Assembly (NCBI GenBank): GCA_038750655.1
Contig: JBCDGZ010000110.1
Location: forward strand, 1-27,629
Direction: 5' to 3'
Source: JBCDGZ01 sp038750655
Lineage (GTDB): Bacteria; Bacteroidota; Bacteroidia; Chitinophagales; Saprospiraceae
DNA: 27,629 nucleotides
Shown: piece after piece, positions 7,734 through 16,054 of the stretch
How positions within the stretch are numbered: the stretch's first letter is position 1
How the letters are laid out: each line of letters opens with the position of its first letter
Notes under the pieces: model-generated
What the model was told of the DNA's origin: nothing
What the model saw: the letters and a program-made list of their open reading frames with translations, nothing else
Database searches by the model: none
Program-made: the position numbers and the translations under genes

Positions 7734-10352
7734 CTATCGCTTGATAACTTTGAGACTTTGGTCAAAATGGGCATGCCAAATGCGGAGGATGTACACTCCC
7801 GAAGGAAGGGCAGAACTGTCTATGCGCCAGCTCGTCTGCGAATTGATCAGCAGGTCTGTTCTCAACAACTGCCCCTGCGTATTGTAAAGTTGAAGGGAAG
7901 TCCCAGAAGGAAGGGAAGAAGCCTGCAGCCAAAAGGCTTGGTCCACAGGATTGGGATATAAGGAAAATAAGGGCCCTGCGGGTTCTCGCAAACTAGTCGT
8001 TCCATCCGTTTCAATGACAAAGGAGTTGGTGCTGTAACAGCCGCCCTTGGGATTGGTCAATCGTACATAAACCGTTTGCGGGTTTCGGATATTTTGGTAA
8101 TTCTCCGGGGTAATGATTGCATCGATCCCCTCCTCGGCGGTGGCTTGGCTTTCGTGATAAGTCAACACAAAATCTGAAGTAGCTACCGCGCCCAAAATCT
8201 GCTCGGCATTAATCGTTAGATCAAAAATAGCCAGGCTATCCCCATCATTTTCTACAATAAAAATTGAATCCGCCTGCCGTGCCTCCGGCTGCCGATGAAC
8301 CACCAAATCAAAGCTCGTCGTATGATAAACGCCACTAGTATCATTTTCCAAACGTACATAAACAGCCATTGGATTGCGTGTATTGGTAAAAGTCACTGGA
8401 TCAAGAATAGGTTGAAGCGCCTTGTCCGCATCTTCCGCACTCAAGTGATAAGAAATGACCGTAGGCTCCTGCCCATTGACAATTGCCGTTTCATTGGTCG
8501 TCAAATCAAAGGAAGCCGTTTCGTTGCCGTTCGAATCGCAGACCTCCAAATCAGCCGCAGGATAAGCAGTGATCAATCGAGGAATTTCGGCGATAAAAAT
8601 ATCAGAATCACTGTCTACCCCAATAATTTTTCCGTTAACAAAAGCAGCCCCAATGATGTCCTGATCCGCATGATATTCGGGGATAAGGACTTGCCAGTTT
8701 GCTCCTCCATCCTCCGTGTACTGCACCCATCCTCCGCGATTAACAACATAGCCTCTTTGCTCGTCCAAGAAATGAACCGCCGTACTGAGGCCCGTCCCCG
8801 GTATCGTCTCCCAGGTCTGCCCGCCATCCGTCGTCTTGATCAAAGGACTTGAGCCTACGGCAAAGCCCACTTCGGTGTTTAAAAACTGTATCGCCTCGTA
8901 ATTAATCCCCGGCAATTGCATGGTATCCCAACTCGCTCCACCATCCACCGTCTTAAAGGCCATCGAAGATTGCCCAGCCACATAGCCCACCTCCGGGCTA
9001 GGAAAATCCATGGCTCGCATCCGCCCCGAGGTCCGAAAATGGCCCCAATTGCTACCAAAATCTTCGGTTGTATAGATGCCGTTGAGTGCAGGTAGGCCGC
9101 TGCCACCAGCCAAGACATAGTGATCTATATCGTGTATCCAGCAAGCGTAAGCGGCGATCGCCCCGGCCTGCGGCCAGCTTTGCCAGTTTTCGCCATAATC
9201 TTCCGTCACCGCAAAACGCCCCTCCTCCCGACCGATAATACCTAATCCGTCGGGTCGAAGATAAACACTGCTAAAATCGCTGCCCCGAGCGTTGATCCAC
9301 TCCCAGGTCAAGCCTCCATCTTCCGTCCGGTAAACACTACGTGAAGATACAGGCCGCCCCTCCCCTACAGCAATACCAATCTGGTTATTGGCAAAATAAA
9401 TTTCCTCCAAGTTAGCCGTTTCAATGCCCCAATGCAGCAATTCCCAACTTTGGCCACCGTCTTGAGAGCGGTACACCACCCCCTCGCCGGCCACAATACC
9501 TTCCTGACCATCAAAATCGAAAGTATAGAAAGGGCGGTTGCGGTAGGTCTCGCTGGTCCAGCTTTGGCCCTGGTCGGTAGAGCGCAGCAGTAGGCCGTCG
9601 TGGCCGCCCAGCAAGAGGGTGTTGCCCATACGATAGAAATCGTAGAAGGTGGCATTTTCGTCCACCTGGCTATCTTGCCAGGTTTGGCCGCCGTCGCGGG
9701 TGAATTGTAGGACGCCGAAGTTGCCGGAGGCTACGCCGTTGAGGGCGTCAAAGAAGAAGAGGGAGCGGTAGTAGGAAGTATGGCCAGTGTCGAGCCAGGT
9801 TTGGCCGCCGTCGGTGGTGCGAAGCAGGACGCCATCGCCGGCGGTGAAGCCGGTGTTGGCATCGACGAAGAAGATATGAAACAGATCGCGGGTGGTGTTG
9901 CTGGTTTGCTCGGCCCAGTTGCGGCCACCATCGGTGGTTTTGAGGATCAGACCGTCATTACCGACGGCGAAGCCCAGTTGATTGTCGACGAAGTAGAGGT
10001 CTTTGAGGAATTGGCGGAAGCGGCCGACTTGGGTGAAGCTTTCGGCGGCGTCGGTGGTGCGGTAGATTTCGATGCCCTTGGCCAGTACGCCGTTTTGCTC
10101 GTCGAACATGTGCAGGTCTTGCGCAGAGGTCACGCCTAGCTCATTATCCAGACGCCGCCAGGTTTGGCCGCCGTCGGTCGTTTTGAGGATGGAGGGGCTG
10201 TGGCCTTCTCCGATCAGTAGGTAGAAGGTATGATTGCCAACGGCCTGGACGCTCACTAGGTCGAGGTCAAACTTTATGGGCGTCATCAATTGCCATTCTT
10301 GGGCAAAAGTCAATAGAGGCAGGCAGAGCAGCAGTACGAGTAATCGCATCAT
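7734..10352 (-). CDS. large secreted YCF48/BNR-type beta-propeller protein with T9SS sorting domain (copy A)
   Basis: The 872-residue protein has a signal peptide (MMRLLVLLLCLPLLTFAQ) and about 13 copies of the pattern T-[T/S]-D-G-G-x-[T/S]-W spaced 40-60 residues apart, as in YCF48-like and sortilin-type propellers. Two domains of roughly 95 residues follow, each with the signature FDLT...YH.S...A...P..Y.N..NP..VYVRL, then a type A sorting domain (LYPNPVDQAFWL ... GVYILRIW). It is likely displayed on the cell surface or secreted; the ligand is unknown. It lies 40 bp downstream of its paralog (copy B), so the pair arose by tandem duplication and is probably one transcript. Names such as 'photosystem II stability factor' would be misleading here. 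Either of the first two Met codons may be the start. Confidence 0.85.
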   Translation of the reverse strand: MMRLLVLLLCLPLLTFAQEWQLMTPIKFDLDLVSVQAVGNHTFYLLIGEGHSPSILKTTDGGQTWRRLDNELGVTSAQDLHMFDEQNGVLAKGIEIYRTTDAAESFTQVGRFRQFLKDLYFVDNQLGFAVGNDGLILKTTDGGRNWAEQTSNTTRDLFHIFFVDANTGFTAGDGVLLRTTDGGQTWLDTGHTSYYRSLFFFDALNGVASGNFGVLQFTRDGGQTWQDSQVDENATFYDFYRMGNTLLLGGHDGLLLRSTDQGQSWTSETYRNRPFYTFDFDGQEGIVAGEGVVYRSQDGGQSWELLHWGIETANLEEIYFANNQIGIAVGEGRPVSSRSVYRTEDGGLTWEWINARGSDFSSVYLRPDGLGIIGREEGRFAVTEDYGENWQSWPQAGAIAAYACWIHDIDHYVLAGGSGLPALNGIYTTEDFGSNWGHFRTSGRMRAMDFPSPEVGYVAGQSSMAFKTVDGGASWDTMQLPGINYEAIQFLNTEVGFAVGSSPLIKTTDGGQTWETIPGTGLSTAVHFLDEQRGYVVNRGGWVQYTEDGGANWQVLIPEYHADQDIIGAAFVNGKIIGVDSDSDIFIAEIPRLITAYPAADLEVCDSNGNETASFDLTTNETAIVNGQEPTVISYHLSAEDADKALQPILDPVTFTNTRNPMAVYVRLENDTSGVYHTTSFDLVVHRQPEARQADSIFIVENDGDSLAIFDLTINAEQILGAVATSDFVLTYHESQATAEEGIDAIITPENYQNIRNPQTVYVRLTNPKGGCYSTNSFVIETDGTTSLREPAGPLFSLYPNPVDQAFWLQASSLPSGTSLQLYNTQGQLLRTDLLINSQTSWRIDSSALPSGVYILRIWHAHFDQSLKVIKR

Positions 10353-10392
10353 TTTCGGGTAGCTTTATAGCATTCGGTTCTTTGAATACTGT

Positions 10393-13035
10393 TTATTGTT
10401 TCACTATTTTGAAGGCGTGATTGGAAGTCGGGGTATGGATATGAAGGAGGTAGAGGCCCGGAGGGAGTGGGGAGCTGTCTATACGATAATTGATCTCCGT
10501 TGCATTTATATAGTGGGTTTGTAGCAGATGACCCTGCGTGTTGTACAATTGAACGGAAGTATTCGCGGGGATGGAGGAAGCGCGTAGCCACAAGACCTCT
10601 TTTGTGGGGTTGGGGTAAATGGAAAATAGCACTCCTTCGATTTCTTGCAGGGAAGTCGTCCCGTCGGTTTCAATCACAAAGGAGTTGGTGCTGTAGCAGC
10701 CGCCCTTGGGGTTGGTCAATCGCACATAAACAGTCTGCGGGTTTTGGATATTTTGGTAATTCTCAGGATTACTAATCGCATCGATCCCCGCCTCAGCGGC
10801 GGCCAGGCTTTCGTGGTAGGTTAATACAAAACCTGAAGTATCCGCAGCTCCCAAAATTTGCTCGGCATTGATCGTTAGGTCAAAAATGGCCAGGCTATCT
10901 CCATCATTTTCTACAATAAAAATCGAATCCGCCGCCCCGGCCTCCGGCTGCTGACGAAGGACAAGGTTGAAGGTCGTCGTATGGTAGTACTCGCTAGTAT
11001 CGTTTCCAATCCGAGCAAAAATCGCCACCGAATCCCCCGTATATTCCAAGGCGTCGGGATTGGCAATAGGATTAAGGGCCTTGTCGGCCTCCTCTGCACT
11101 GAAATGATAGGTCAGAAAGGCGCGCGCTTGATCGTTGATGATCCTCTCCTCATTGGCCGTCAAATCAAATATTTCGGTCCCCGTACCATTCACTATTTCG
11201 CCACAAACCTCTACATCTACGGCGGGAAAAGCAGTGATTACTCTAGGAATTTCGGCTATAAAAACATCAGAATTTTCCCCGATGGCAATTATTTTTCCAT
11301 TCACAAAAGCCGCGTCACTGATGTTCTGCGTCCTGCTGTAACTAGGAATGACCTCTGTCCAACTGTTTCCTCCATCTTCTGTATACCATAGCGCCCCCAG
11401 GTTAATCATATAGCCCCTTTGTTCATCATAAAAATGAAAAGCATCACAAAGCCAGGTGCTCGGAACAAGTGCCCAACTCTGGCCGCCGTCTAGAGTTTTT
11501 GTAATGCCCACACGACCTCCCACAAATCCAATCTCCTCGGTCAGAAACTGAATATCCCGAAAGTCCGGCCCTACATCCCCTATATTTTCCCAACTGGCTC
11601 CACCATCCTCTGTCTTGAAAAGCGCACTGCCCGTAGCGTAACCATAGCCAAGCTCAGGACTGAGAAAATCAATATCCAGCAGTGACACGGTCGGCAAGGG
11701 AGGGGTCTGCCGAACCCAGTTCTGCCCATCATCCTCCGTCCAATACAAACCACTAAACTGACTAATGCCATTACCGCCCGAAACCATATAGCTATCTTCA
11801 TTGTGCATCCAACAAGACTGCGCTATCGCGATGGACCCTGCCACTCCCCGATCTTCCCAACTTTGTCCATAATCTTTGGTGAGCAAATGGCGACTGCCAT
11901 CGCCTCCCACAATCCCCATACCATCGGCACGAAGGTGTACGCTGGCCAAATTGGAGCCCGTAAGCTGGGTGCGCTCCCAATGCTGGCCACCATCGAAAGT
12001 AGTCAATACACAGTTTCGGCCAAAAGGATCATCATCTCCCACGGCTACACCGATCTGATTATTCGCAAAATCTACCCGCCGCAGTTGCGACCGATCAATC
12101 CCCAGCTGCCTCAGCTGCCAACTCTCCCCTCCATCCGAACTGTAATAGACCACCCCTTCCCCACACATCAGCCCTTCTTGCCCATCGAAATCAAGGTCGA
12201 AAAAAGGAAGATCGCCTACGTTCTGTACCGACCAGCTCGCTCCTTGATCACTAGAGCGCAGGACGCTGCCCTGCTGCCCCACCACAAAGAGGTCCTGTCC
12301 TATGGGATGGAATTCATAGAGAATCACATTGGTCCCGTGCTGGCTTTCCTCCCAGCTCAATCCACCGTCGCGAGTGTAGAGCAAGGTGCTGAAATTGCCC
12401 GCTACCACTCCATTGAGGGCATCGAAAAAGTAAATGGTCCGAAAGAGGGCATTATCGCCATTTCCGCTTTCCATCCAGGTGTCACCGCCGTCGACGGTAC
12501 GCAGCAGGGCACCGCCAACACCGCAGACAAAACCAACATTGGCATCTACAAAAAACGCACTCAGCAGCTCCAGATTGATATTGCTAGTTTGCTCGGTCCA
12601 GGTCTCTCCGCCGTCAACAGTTTTAACGATCAATCCACTCCGACCAACGGCATAGCCGATGTCTTGGTTGATGAAATAAAATGCGTTAATAAAAGTAGAG
12701 AATCGGGCGACTTGGGTAAAATTCTCTGCCCCATCGGTGGTACGCAGAATTTCATTGTCCAAGGCCAAGAAGCCGTTCAAATCATCCAACATGTACAAAT
12801 CGTAGCCTTGATCTACCCCAAACAAGTGATCTAAGCGCCGCCAAGTCTGGCCGCCGTCTGTAGATTTCAAGATATTGGTAAATGCATTACCCTCTAACAT
12901 AAAGAAGGTTTGGTTACCGACTGCTTGCACAGAAAGCAGGTCAGAATCGTGCTTTACCGGGGTCACCAGCTGCCACTCTTGAGCAGATAAAAGTAACGGA
13001 AAGCATAAAAGGAGTGTAAAAAACCGCATAAGCAT
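10393..13035 (-). CDS. large secreted YCF48/BNR-type beta-propeller protein with T9SS sorting domain (copy B)
   Basis: The 880-residue paralog of the next gene has the same order of parts: signal peptide (MLMRFFTLLLCFPLLLSAQ), about 13 DGGxxW propeller motifs, two FDLT-type domains and a C-terminal sorting domain (FSIYPNPTKEVLWL ... GLYLLHIHTPTSN). The propeller halves of the two copies are only moderately similar by eye, while the second FDLT domain (from DSIFIVENDGDSLAIF to TDGTTSL) is about 90% identical, which suggests gene conversion or strong selection on that part. The Met at residue 3 (13029) could also be the start. It is the first gene of the tandem pair; the fragment of an amidohydrolase lies just upstream. 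The function is unknown; adhesion or binding of a surface ligand is an inference. Confidence 0.85.
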   Translation of the reverse strand: MLMRFFTLLLCFPLLLSAQEWQLVTPVKHDSDLLSVQAVGNQTFFMLEGNAFTNILKSTDGGQTWRRLDHLFGVDQGYDLYMLDDLNGFLALDNEILRTTDGAENFTQVARFSTFINAFYFINQDIGYAVGRSGLIVKTVDGGETWTEQTSNINLELLSAFFVDANVGFVCGVGGALLRTVDGGDTWMESGNGDNALFRTIYFFDALNGVVAGNFSTLLYTRDGGLSWEESQHGTNVILYEFHPIGQDLFVVGQQGSVLRSSDQGASWSVQNVGDLPFFDLDFDGQEGLMCGEGVVYYSSDGGESWQLRQLGIDRSQLRRVDFANNQIGVAVGDDDPFGRNCVLTTFDGGQHWERTQLTGSNLASVHLRADGMGIVGGDGSRHLLTKDYGQSWEDRGVAGSIAIAQSCWMHNEDSYMVSGGNGISQFSGLYWTEDDGQNWVRQTPPLPTVSLLDIDFLSPELGYGYATGSALFKTEDGGASWENIGDVGPDFRDIQFLTEEIGFVGGRVGITKTLDGGQSWALVPSTWLCDAFHFYDEQRGYMINLGALWYTEDGGNSWTEVIPSYSRTQNISDAAFVNGKIIAIGENSDVFIAEIPRVITAFPAVDVEVCGEIVNGTGTEIFDLTANEERIINDQARAFLTYHFSAEEADKALNPIANPDALEYTGDSVAIFARIGNDTSEYYHTTTFNLVLRQQPEAGAADSIFIVENDGDSLAIFDLTINAEQILGAADTSGFVLTYHESLAAAEAGIDAISNPENYQNIQNPQTVYVRLTNPKGGCYSTNSFVIETDGTTSLQEIEGVLFSIYPNPTKEVLWLRASSIPANTSVQLYNTQGHLLQTHYINATEINYRIDSSPLPPGLYLLHIHTPTSNHAFKIVKQ

Positions 13036-13056
13036 TCAATTGTCGTTCAACAATAA

Positions 13057-13269
13057 CTAAAGCTGATCAACCAGCTGTCCCAGTAGGTAAGTCTCCTCAA
13101 CTACGGTCTGCTTGATTTGTACTGGCGGAATTTCCAGAATGTTGCGCTTCGGGGTGATTAAATCCGCCTCTTTTCCAACTTCAATCGAGCCAATTTTATT
13201 TTCCCGACGCATCGTACAAGCGGCATTAATCGTGTAAGCGTAGATGGTCTTTTCGATAGTAAGGGTCAC
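13057..13269 (-). pseudogene. C-terminal remnant of an amidohydrolase (YtcJ-like, amidohydrolase_3 type)
   Basis: This 70-codon frame can only start at GTG and is preceded in frame by TGA (13276-13278). It encodes the C-terminal part of amidohydrolase_3/YtcJ-type metal hydrolases: the IYAYTINAACTMR helix (usually 'A...YT.NAAYA'), the hallmark GSIEVGKEADL, and the ending PKRNILEIPPVQIKQT..TYLLGQLV. Full-length family members are about 550-600 residues, and the metal-binding part is absent. Immediately upstream, on the same strand, lies the intact WG-repeat gene. The fragment is best read as what was left after a deletion or rearrangement joined this locus to its neighbour. It may still be transcribed because it sits inside a same-strand gene run, but a working product is unlikely. 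Confidence 0.75.
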
Positions 13270-13287
13270 ACGGCCTCAGCACAGGAT

Positions 13288-14325
13288 TTAATCGACTAAA
13301 CGTCCCTTCTTATCAATGATCATTTGTACCCATTTCCCCTTGGAATTCTTCACCTCTACGTTCGCCTCTCCGAATTCAAAAGGACCGGCGCTATCGAACT
13401 TGAACGGCAGTTTGATCTCCCCTTTTTTGTCGATGTATCCCCATTTGTCGCCCTTTTTCACGGCGCTCAGTCCTTCACTAAAGGAGTACACCCGGTTATA
13501 GATTGGCGGAATCGCCCATTGTCCTTTTCTATTGATAAACCCCCATTTACGGCCCTCTTTTTCTTCCGCAATACAAACTGCCGCACGTCCTTGAACAAAG
13601 TCACGGGCCTCCAAAAACTGGGGCTTAATGGCCAGCTCTCCTTTGAGATTAATGTAGCCATATTTGCGCATAATTTTCACACAGGCCAAGCCCTGGGAAA
13701 ACTCCGATGCCTCTCTAAATCGTGCTTCAAAAACAATTTCTCCATCCAGGTTTTTATACCCCTTAAGCGTATAGACACTTAAGTCTCCTTCGTGCTGCAC
13801 CTTTTCGGGTCTGTCTTTGGCCTTTCTTTCGTGATATTGGTCAATTTCTCGCTGAAAACGCTGTAATCCAGCTTTTAGCCCCCCTCTAAAAAACAATTGC
13901 CAGCGTCCTCCGGAGTAGATCATTTCCATCTCACTTTGTAGCCTTTTCCACTCCCCGTACACCTCGTAGGGAATTTCGTATTTAACGATGGTGAGGAACT
14001 CCGTTTCGTCAATACTGATAATTTTGGTCCCTTTAATCATCTTTTTGAGGGTTTTAGGGCCAATTTCGAAGGTTACCATTTTGAACATCTCGACCATAAA
14101 GTCCTGCGGCGACATTTTTTCGAGGGCTTCCAGGTCGGGAAGTTTTAATTTTTTGAGAAAATCCTCCGTCTCCCCAAAGACGTCCATTTTCCGAGCAAAC
14201 GCTTCGATAGATTGCTTGTACTCCAAAATGTCCTCCTCGTAGAGCAGGTCGTACATGGTAGCAAAATCCTGTTGGTAAAAGGCCAAGAGGTATTCTTTTA
14301 GAGTCTTTGCTATTTCTGCTTTCAT
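13288..14325 (-). CDS. WG-repeat protein
   Basis: The 345-residue protein is called from the ATG at 14325, 28 bp after the stop of the upstream DUF3810 gene; the longer frame to 14385 would overlap that gene. The N-terminal 150 residues are mainly helical and charged, with no signal peptide. The C-terminal half has WG repeats: KYGYINLKGELAIKPQF (221-237), KWGFINRKGQWAIPPIY (260-276) and KWGYIDKKGEIKLPFKF (294-310), plus a degenerate one near 195-203. WG repeats form beta-rich, probably protein-binding modules and occur widely in Bacteroidota, but no biochemical role is known. The protein is probably cytoplasmic. Co-transcription with the DUF3810 gene is likely from spacing. Confidence 0.85.
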   Translation of the reverse strand: MKAEIAKTLKEYLLAFYQQDFATMYDLLYEEDILEYKQSIEAFARKMDVFGETEDFLKKLKLPDLEALEKMSPQDFMVEMFKMVTFEIGPKTLKKMIKGTKIISIDETEFLTIVKYEIPYEVYGEWKRLQSEMEMIYSGGRWQLFFRGGLKAGLQRFQREIDQYHERKAKDRPEKVQHEGDLSVYTLKGYKNLDGEIVFEARFREASEFSQGLACVKIMRKYGYINLKGELAIKPQFLEARDFVQGRAAVCIAEEKEGRKWGFINRKGQWAIPPIYNRVYSFSEGLSAVKKGDKWGYIDKKGEIKLPFKFDSAGPFEFGEANVEVKNSKGKWVQMIIDKKGRLVD

Positions 14326-14353
14326 ACCGTTATCGTTCTTTAGATGTTCCAAA

Positions 14354-15448
14354 TTATTGCTCCCGCTGGGCCTTCCGCCAAGCATTCACCAGCAGCACCA
14401 CACGGCTGTAGCTCTTCATACCTTCAGAAATACCTTGGGACTTCAAATAGGTATCATAAGCGGCGTAGCGCAGTTTGGGGAACAGCTCCGGGAAGCGATC
14501 CATTTGCTCATCAATCGCCCGCAGGTCCAGCCGCAGTGCCTTCGGCAAGCTTTGGTAGTATTCCTTGTATTGATCGGGCCAGCCCCGTCGGAAGTTGGAG
14601 GCCAGGTAGCGCCAGTAGCTGACGTGCGTGCTGTACAGCACGCGCGGATCATCGGACTGTAGGCCGGCCAGGTAGGCCATGAAATTGCAGCTGCCTTCGT
14701 CGGTAAAGCCGTAGGCGTGGTGGTATTCGTGGGCGATGACGAAGGGCAGTTGGATGGGATGCAGGCCGGGGTCGACGTGGCATTCGCCGGTCAGGGGCAT
14801 ATAGAAGCCGGCGGTGTTGATGACCAGCAGGCTACCCTGGGGATAGAGCATGCGCAGGGGTGGCAGGCCGCCGTTGGGGAAGCCTTCTTGTTCGAGGCTT
14901 TTTTGTACAGCTTGGCGGATTAAGGGCCCCATTTCGCTATTTTTGACGGCAAAGCTGATGGCCTGGGTGGTATCGGGGCTGAGCTGCTGGCGGTATTTCA
15001 TGGCTTCGGAGAGGCTGAAGGCCAGCTCGGATTGCAGTTCTTCGAGGCGGAGCGGAGCGACGGAGAGTTGAAGCTGCCGCTCGACGGGTACTTTGCCGTA
15101 GTTGATGCCCCAGAGGAAGAGGAAGAGGAAAATGATGAGGCTGAAAAAGGCAATTAGGCTAAAGAGGCTGTCGAGGAGGCGTCGCCACAGCGGTAAGGCA
15201 CTGCGGAAGAAGCGAAAAATACCTCGGCCAATGAGCCACAATAATAGAGCAATCAGCAAATAGAGGGAAGAAAAAGGCAGCAAACCGATCGTCCAATCTA
15301 AAATTCGACGAATCACTTGGAAGAGACCCCGACTGTAAACCTGCTCGATGAGTTGTGGGCTGAAGCCCAGTAAATAGCGAATTAAAATAGCGGTGGCCCC
15401 GAGAATAATCCACCACCAGCGTCGGTCCAATTTTTTCAAAATCTGCAT
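14354..15448 (-). CDS. DUF3810 membrane protein with HExxH zinc-peptidase motif
   Basis: The 364-residue protein is called from the ATG at 15448 (MQILKKLDRRWWW), because the extension to 15538 is unlike the family and runs through the promoter region of trxA. Three membrane segments lie in the first 120 residues: one after RRWWW, one around LLIALLLWLIG, and one around FSLIIFLFLFLWGINY. The C-terminal domain carries HEYHH at 240-244 followed by GFTDEGSCNFMAYLAG, which resembles the HExxH...E arrangement of gluzincin metallopeptidases, with the downstream Glu as probable third zinc ligand. The substrate of DUF3810 proteins is not known; an envelope peptidase is the reasonable inference. It is divergent from trxA and lies upstream of the WG-repeat gene. 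Confidence 0.85.
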   Translation of the reverse strand: MQILKKLDRRWWWIILGATAILIRYLLGFSPQLIEQVYSRGLFQVIRRILDWTIGLLPFSSLYLLIALLLWLIGRGIFRFFRSALPLWRRLLDSLFSLIAFFSLIIFLFLFLWGINYGKVPVERQLQLSVAPLRLEELQSELAFSLSEAMKYRQQLSPDTTQAISFAVKNSEMGPLIRQAVQKSLEQEGFPNGGLPPLRMLYPQGSLLVINTAGFYMPLTGECHVDPGLHPIQLPFVIAHEYHHAYGFTDEGSCNFMAYLAGLQSDDPRVLYSTHVSYWRYLASNFRRGWPDQYKEYYQSLPKALRLDLRAIDEQMDRFPELFPKLRYAAYDTYLKSQGISEGMKSYSRVVLLVNAWRKAQREQ

Positions 15449-15498
15449 CACGGTCGAAAATGTGTCTTTTTTGGGACAAAATGAAGTAAGAATATAAT

Positions 15499-15506
15499 TA
15501 TCTTTG
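15499..15506 (+). promoter_or_regulatory. candidate -7 box for trxA
   Basis: TATCTTTG is an exact match to TAnnTTTG and lies 70 nt before the trxA ATG. The best -33 candidate is TTTG at 15470-15473, 25 nt away, slightly longer than usual. The identical octamer is found upstream of glpD (19734-19741). Confidence 0.5.
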
Positions 15507-15576
15507 CAACTTATATTAAAAAGTGCTGTTAATAGCATTGAAACTAATTTATCATCTAATTCAAACGCAATAAATC

Positions 15577-15906
15577 ATGGCTTTCGAATTCACAGACGCC
15601 AATTTCAAGGAAACCGCATTAGCAGATGGCAAAGTAGCCGTAGTCGACTTCTGGGCAGAGTGGTGTGGTCCTTGCCGTATGATCGGCCCAATCATTGAAG
15701 ATTTGTATAAAGAATATGATGCCGATAAAGTAACGATCGGTAAACTGAATGTTGACCACAATCCTAATGTGTCCATGGAGTTTGGCGTAAGAAGTATTCC
15801 TACCATTCTCTTTTTCAAAGATGGACAGCTTGTGGATAAGCAGGTAGGTGTTACCACGAAGACAGCATTGGAAAATAAAATCAACGGCGCCCTCGTTCCG
15901 GCCTAA
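15577..15906 (+). CDS. trxA: thioredoxin
   Basis: A 109-residue classical thioredoxin. The active site is W29-C30-G31-P32-C33 in the context VVDFWAEWCGPCRM, and the cis-proline loop is RSIPTILFFKDG. There is no signal peptide, so it is the cytoplasmic disulfide reductase that takes electrons from thioredoxin reductase and supplies ribonucleotide reductase, peroxiredoxins and other clients. It forms a single-gene transcription unit: a TAnnTTTG promoter candidate lies 70 nt upstream and a strong hairpin terminator begins 38 nt after the stop. Unlike the first gene of the window, both cysteines are present. Confidence 0.96.
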   Translation: MAFEFTDANFKETALADGKVAVVDFWAEWCGPCRMIGPIIEDLYKEYDADKVTIGKLNVDHNPNVSMEFGVRSIPTILFFKDGQLVDKQVGVTTKTALENKINGALVPA

Positions 15907-15921
15907 GTTGAATCTACTGCC

Positions 15922-15935
15922 TTGTCCTAGGACAA
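15922..15935. repeat. 14-bp perfect palindrome in the trxA 3' region
   Basis: TTGTCCTAGGACAA is fully self-complementary with no spacer, the form expected of a dimeric protein-binding site rather than of an RNA hairpin. It lies between the trxA stop and its terminator. Partly overlapping it, the 12-mer CAACGGCGCCCT occurs twice, at 15882-15893 inside trxA and at 15933-15944. Confidence 0.6.
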
Positions 15936-15943
15936 CGGCGCCC

Positions 15944-15983
15944 TTAAAGCCCTTATTTTGTTCATTCAAAATGAGGGCTTTAA
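15944..15983 (+). terminator. strong hairpin terminator after trxA
   Basis: TTAAAGCCCTTATTTTG (15944-15960) pairs over 17 positions with CAAAATGAGGGCTTTAA (15967-15983), with one T-G wobble and a 6-nt loop. A short, imperfect T-rich stretch (ATATTGTTCTT) follows. It is placed as expected for the end of the trxA transcript and also for shielding the DUF58 gene. Confidence 0.8.
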
Positions 15984-16054
15984 ATATTGTTCTTGCAACA
16001 GTTTAGCATTTCTTTCGTTTTAGCAATATTCCTCACACCAATCACCGACCCTCT

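Noticed and set aside
11803..12834. 343-codon plus-strand open frame antisense to propeller copy B
   Set aside because: It is a shadow of a real secreted protein in the opposite strand: no domain motif, no start context, composition like a translated complement of DGGxxW repeats. The opposite frame has signal peptide, repeats and sorting domain.
13057..13269. A real 70-residue protein
   Set aside because: The sequence matches only the extreme C terminus of a much larger amidohydrolase family and starts right after an in-frame stop, so a remnant is the better reading.
15449..15538. 30-residue N-terminal extension of the DUF3810 protein
   Set aside because: It would run through the trxA promoter region on the opposite strand and does not look like the family; the Met at 15448 precedes the first membrane segment.
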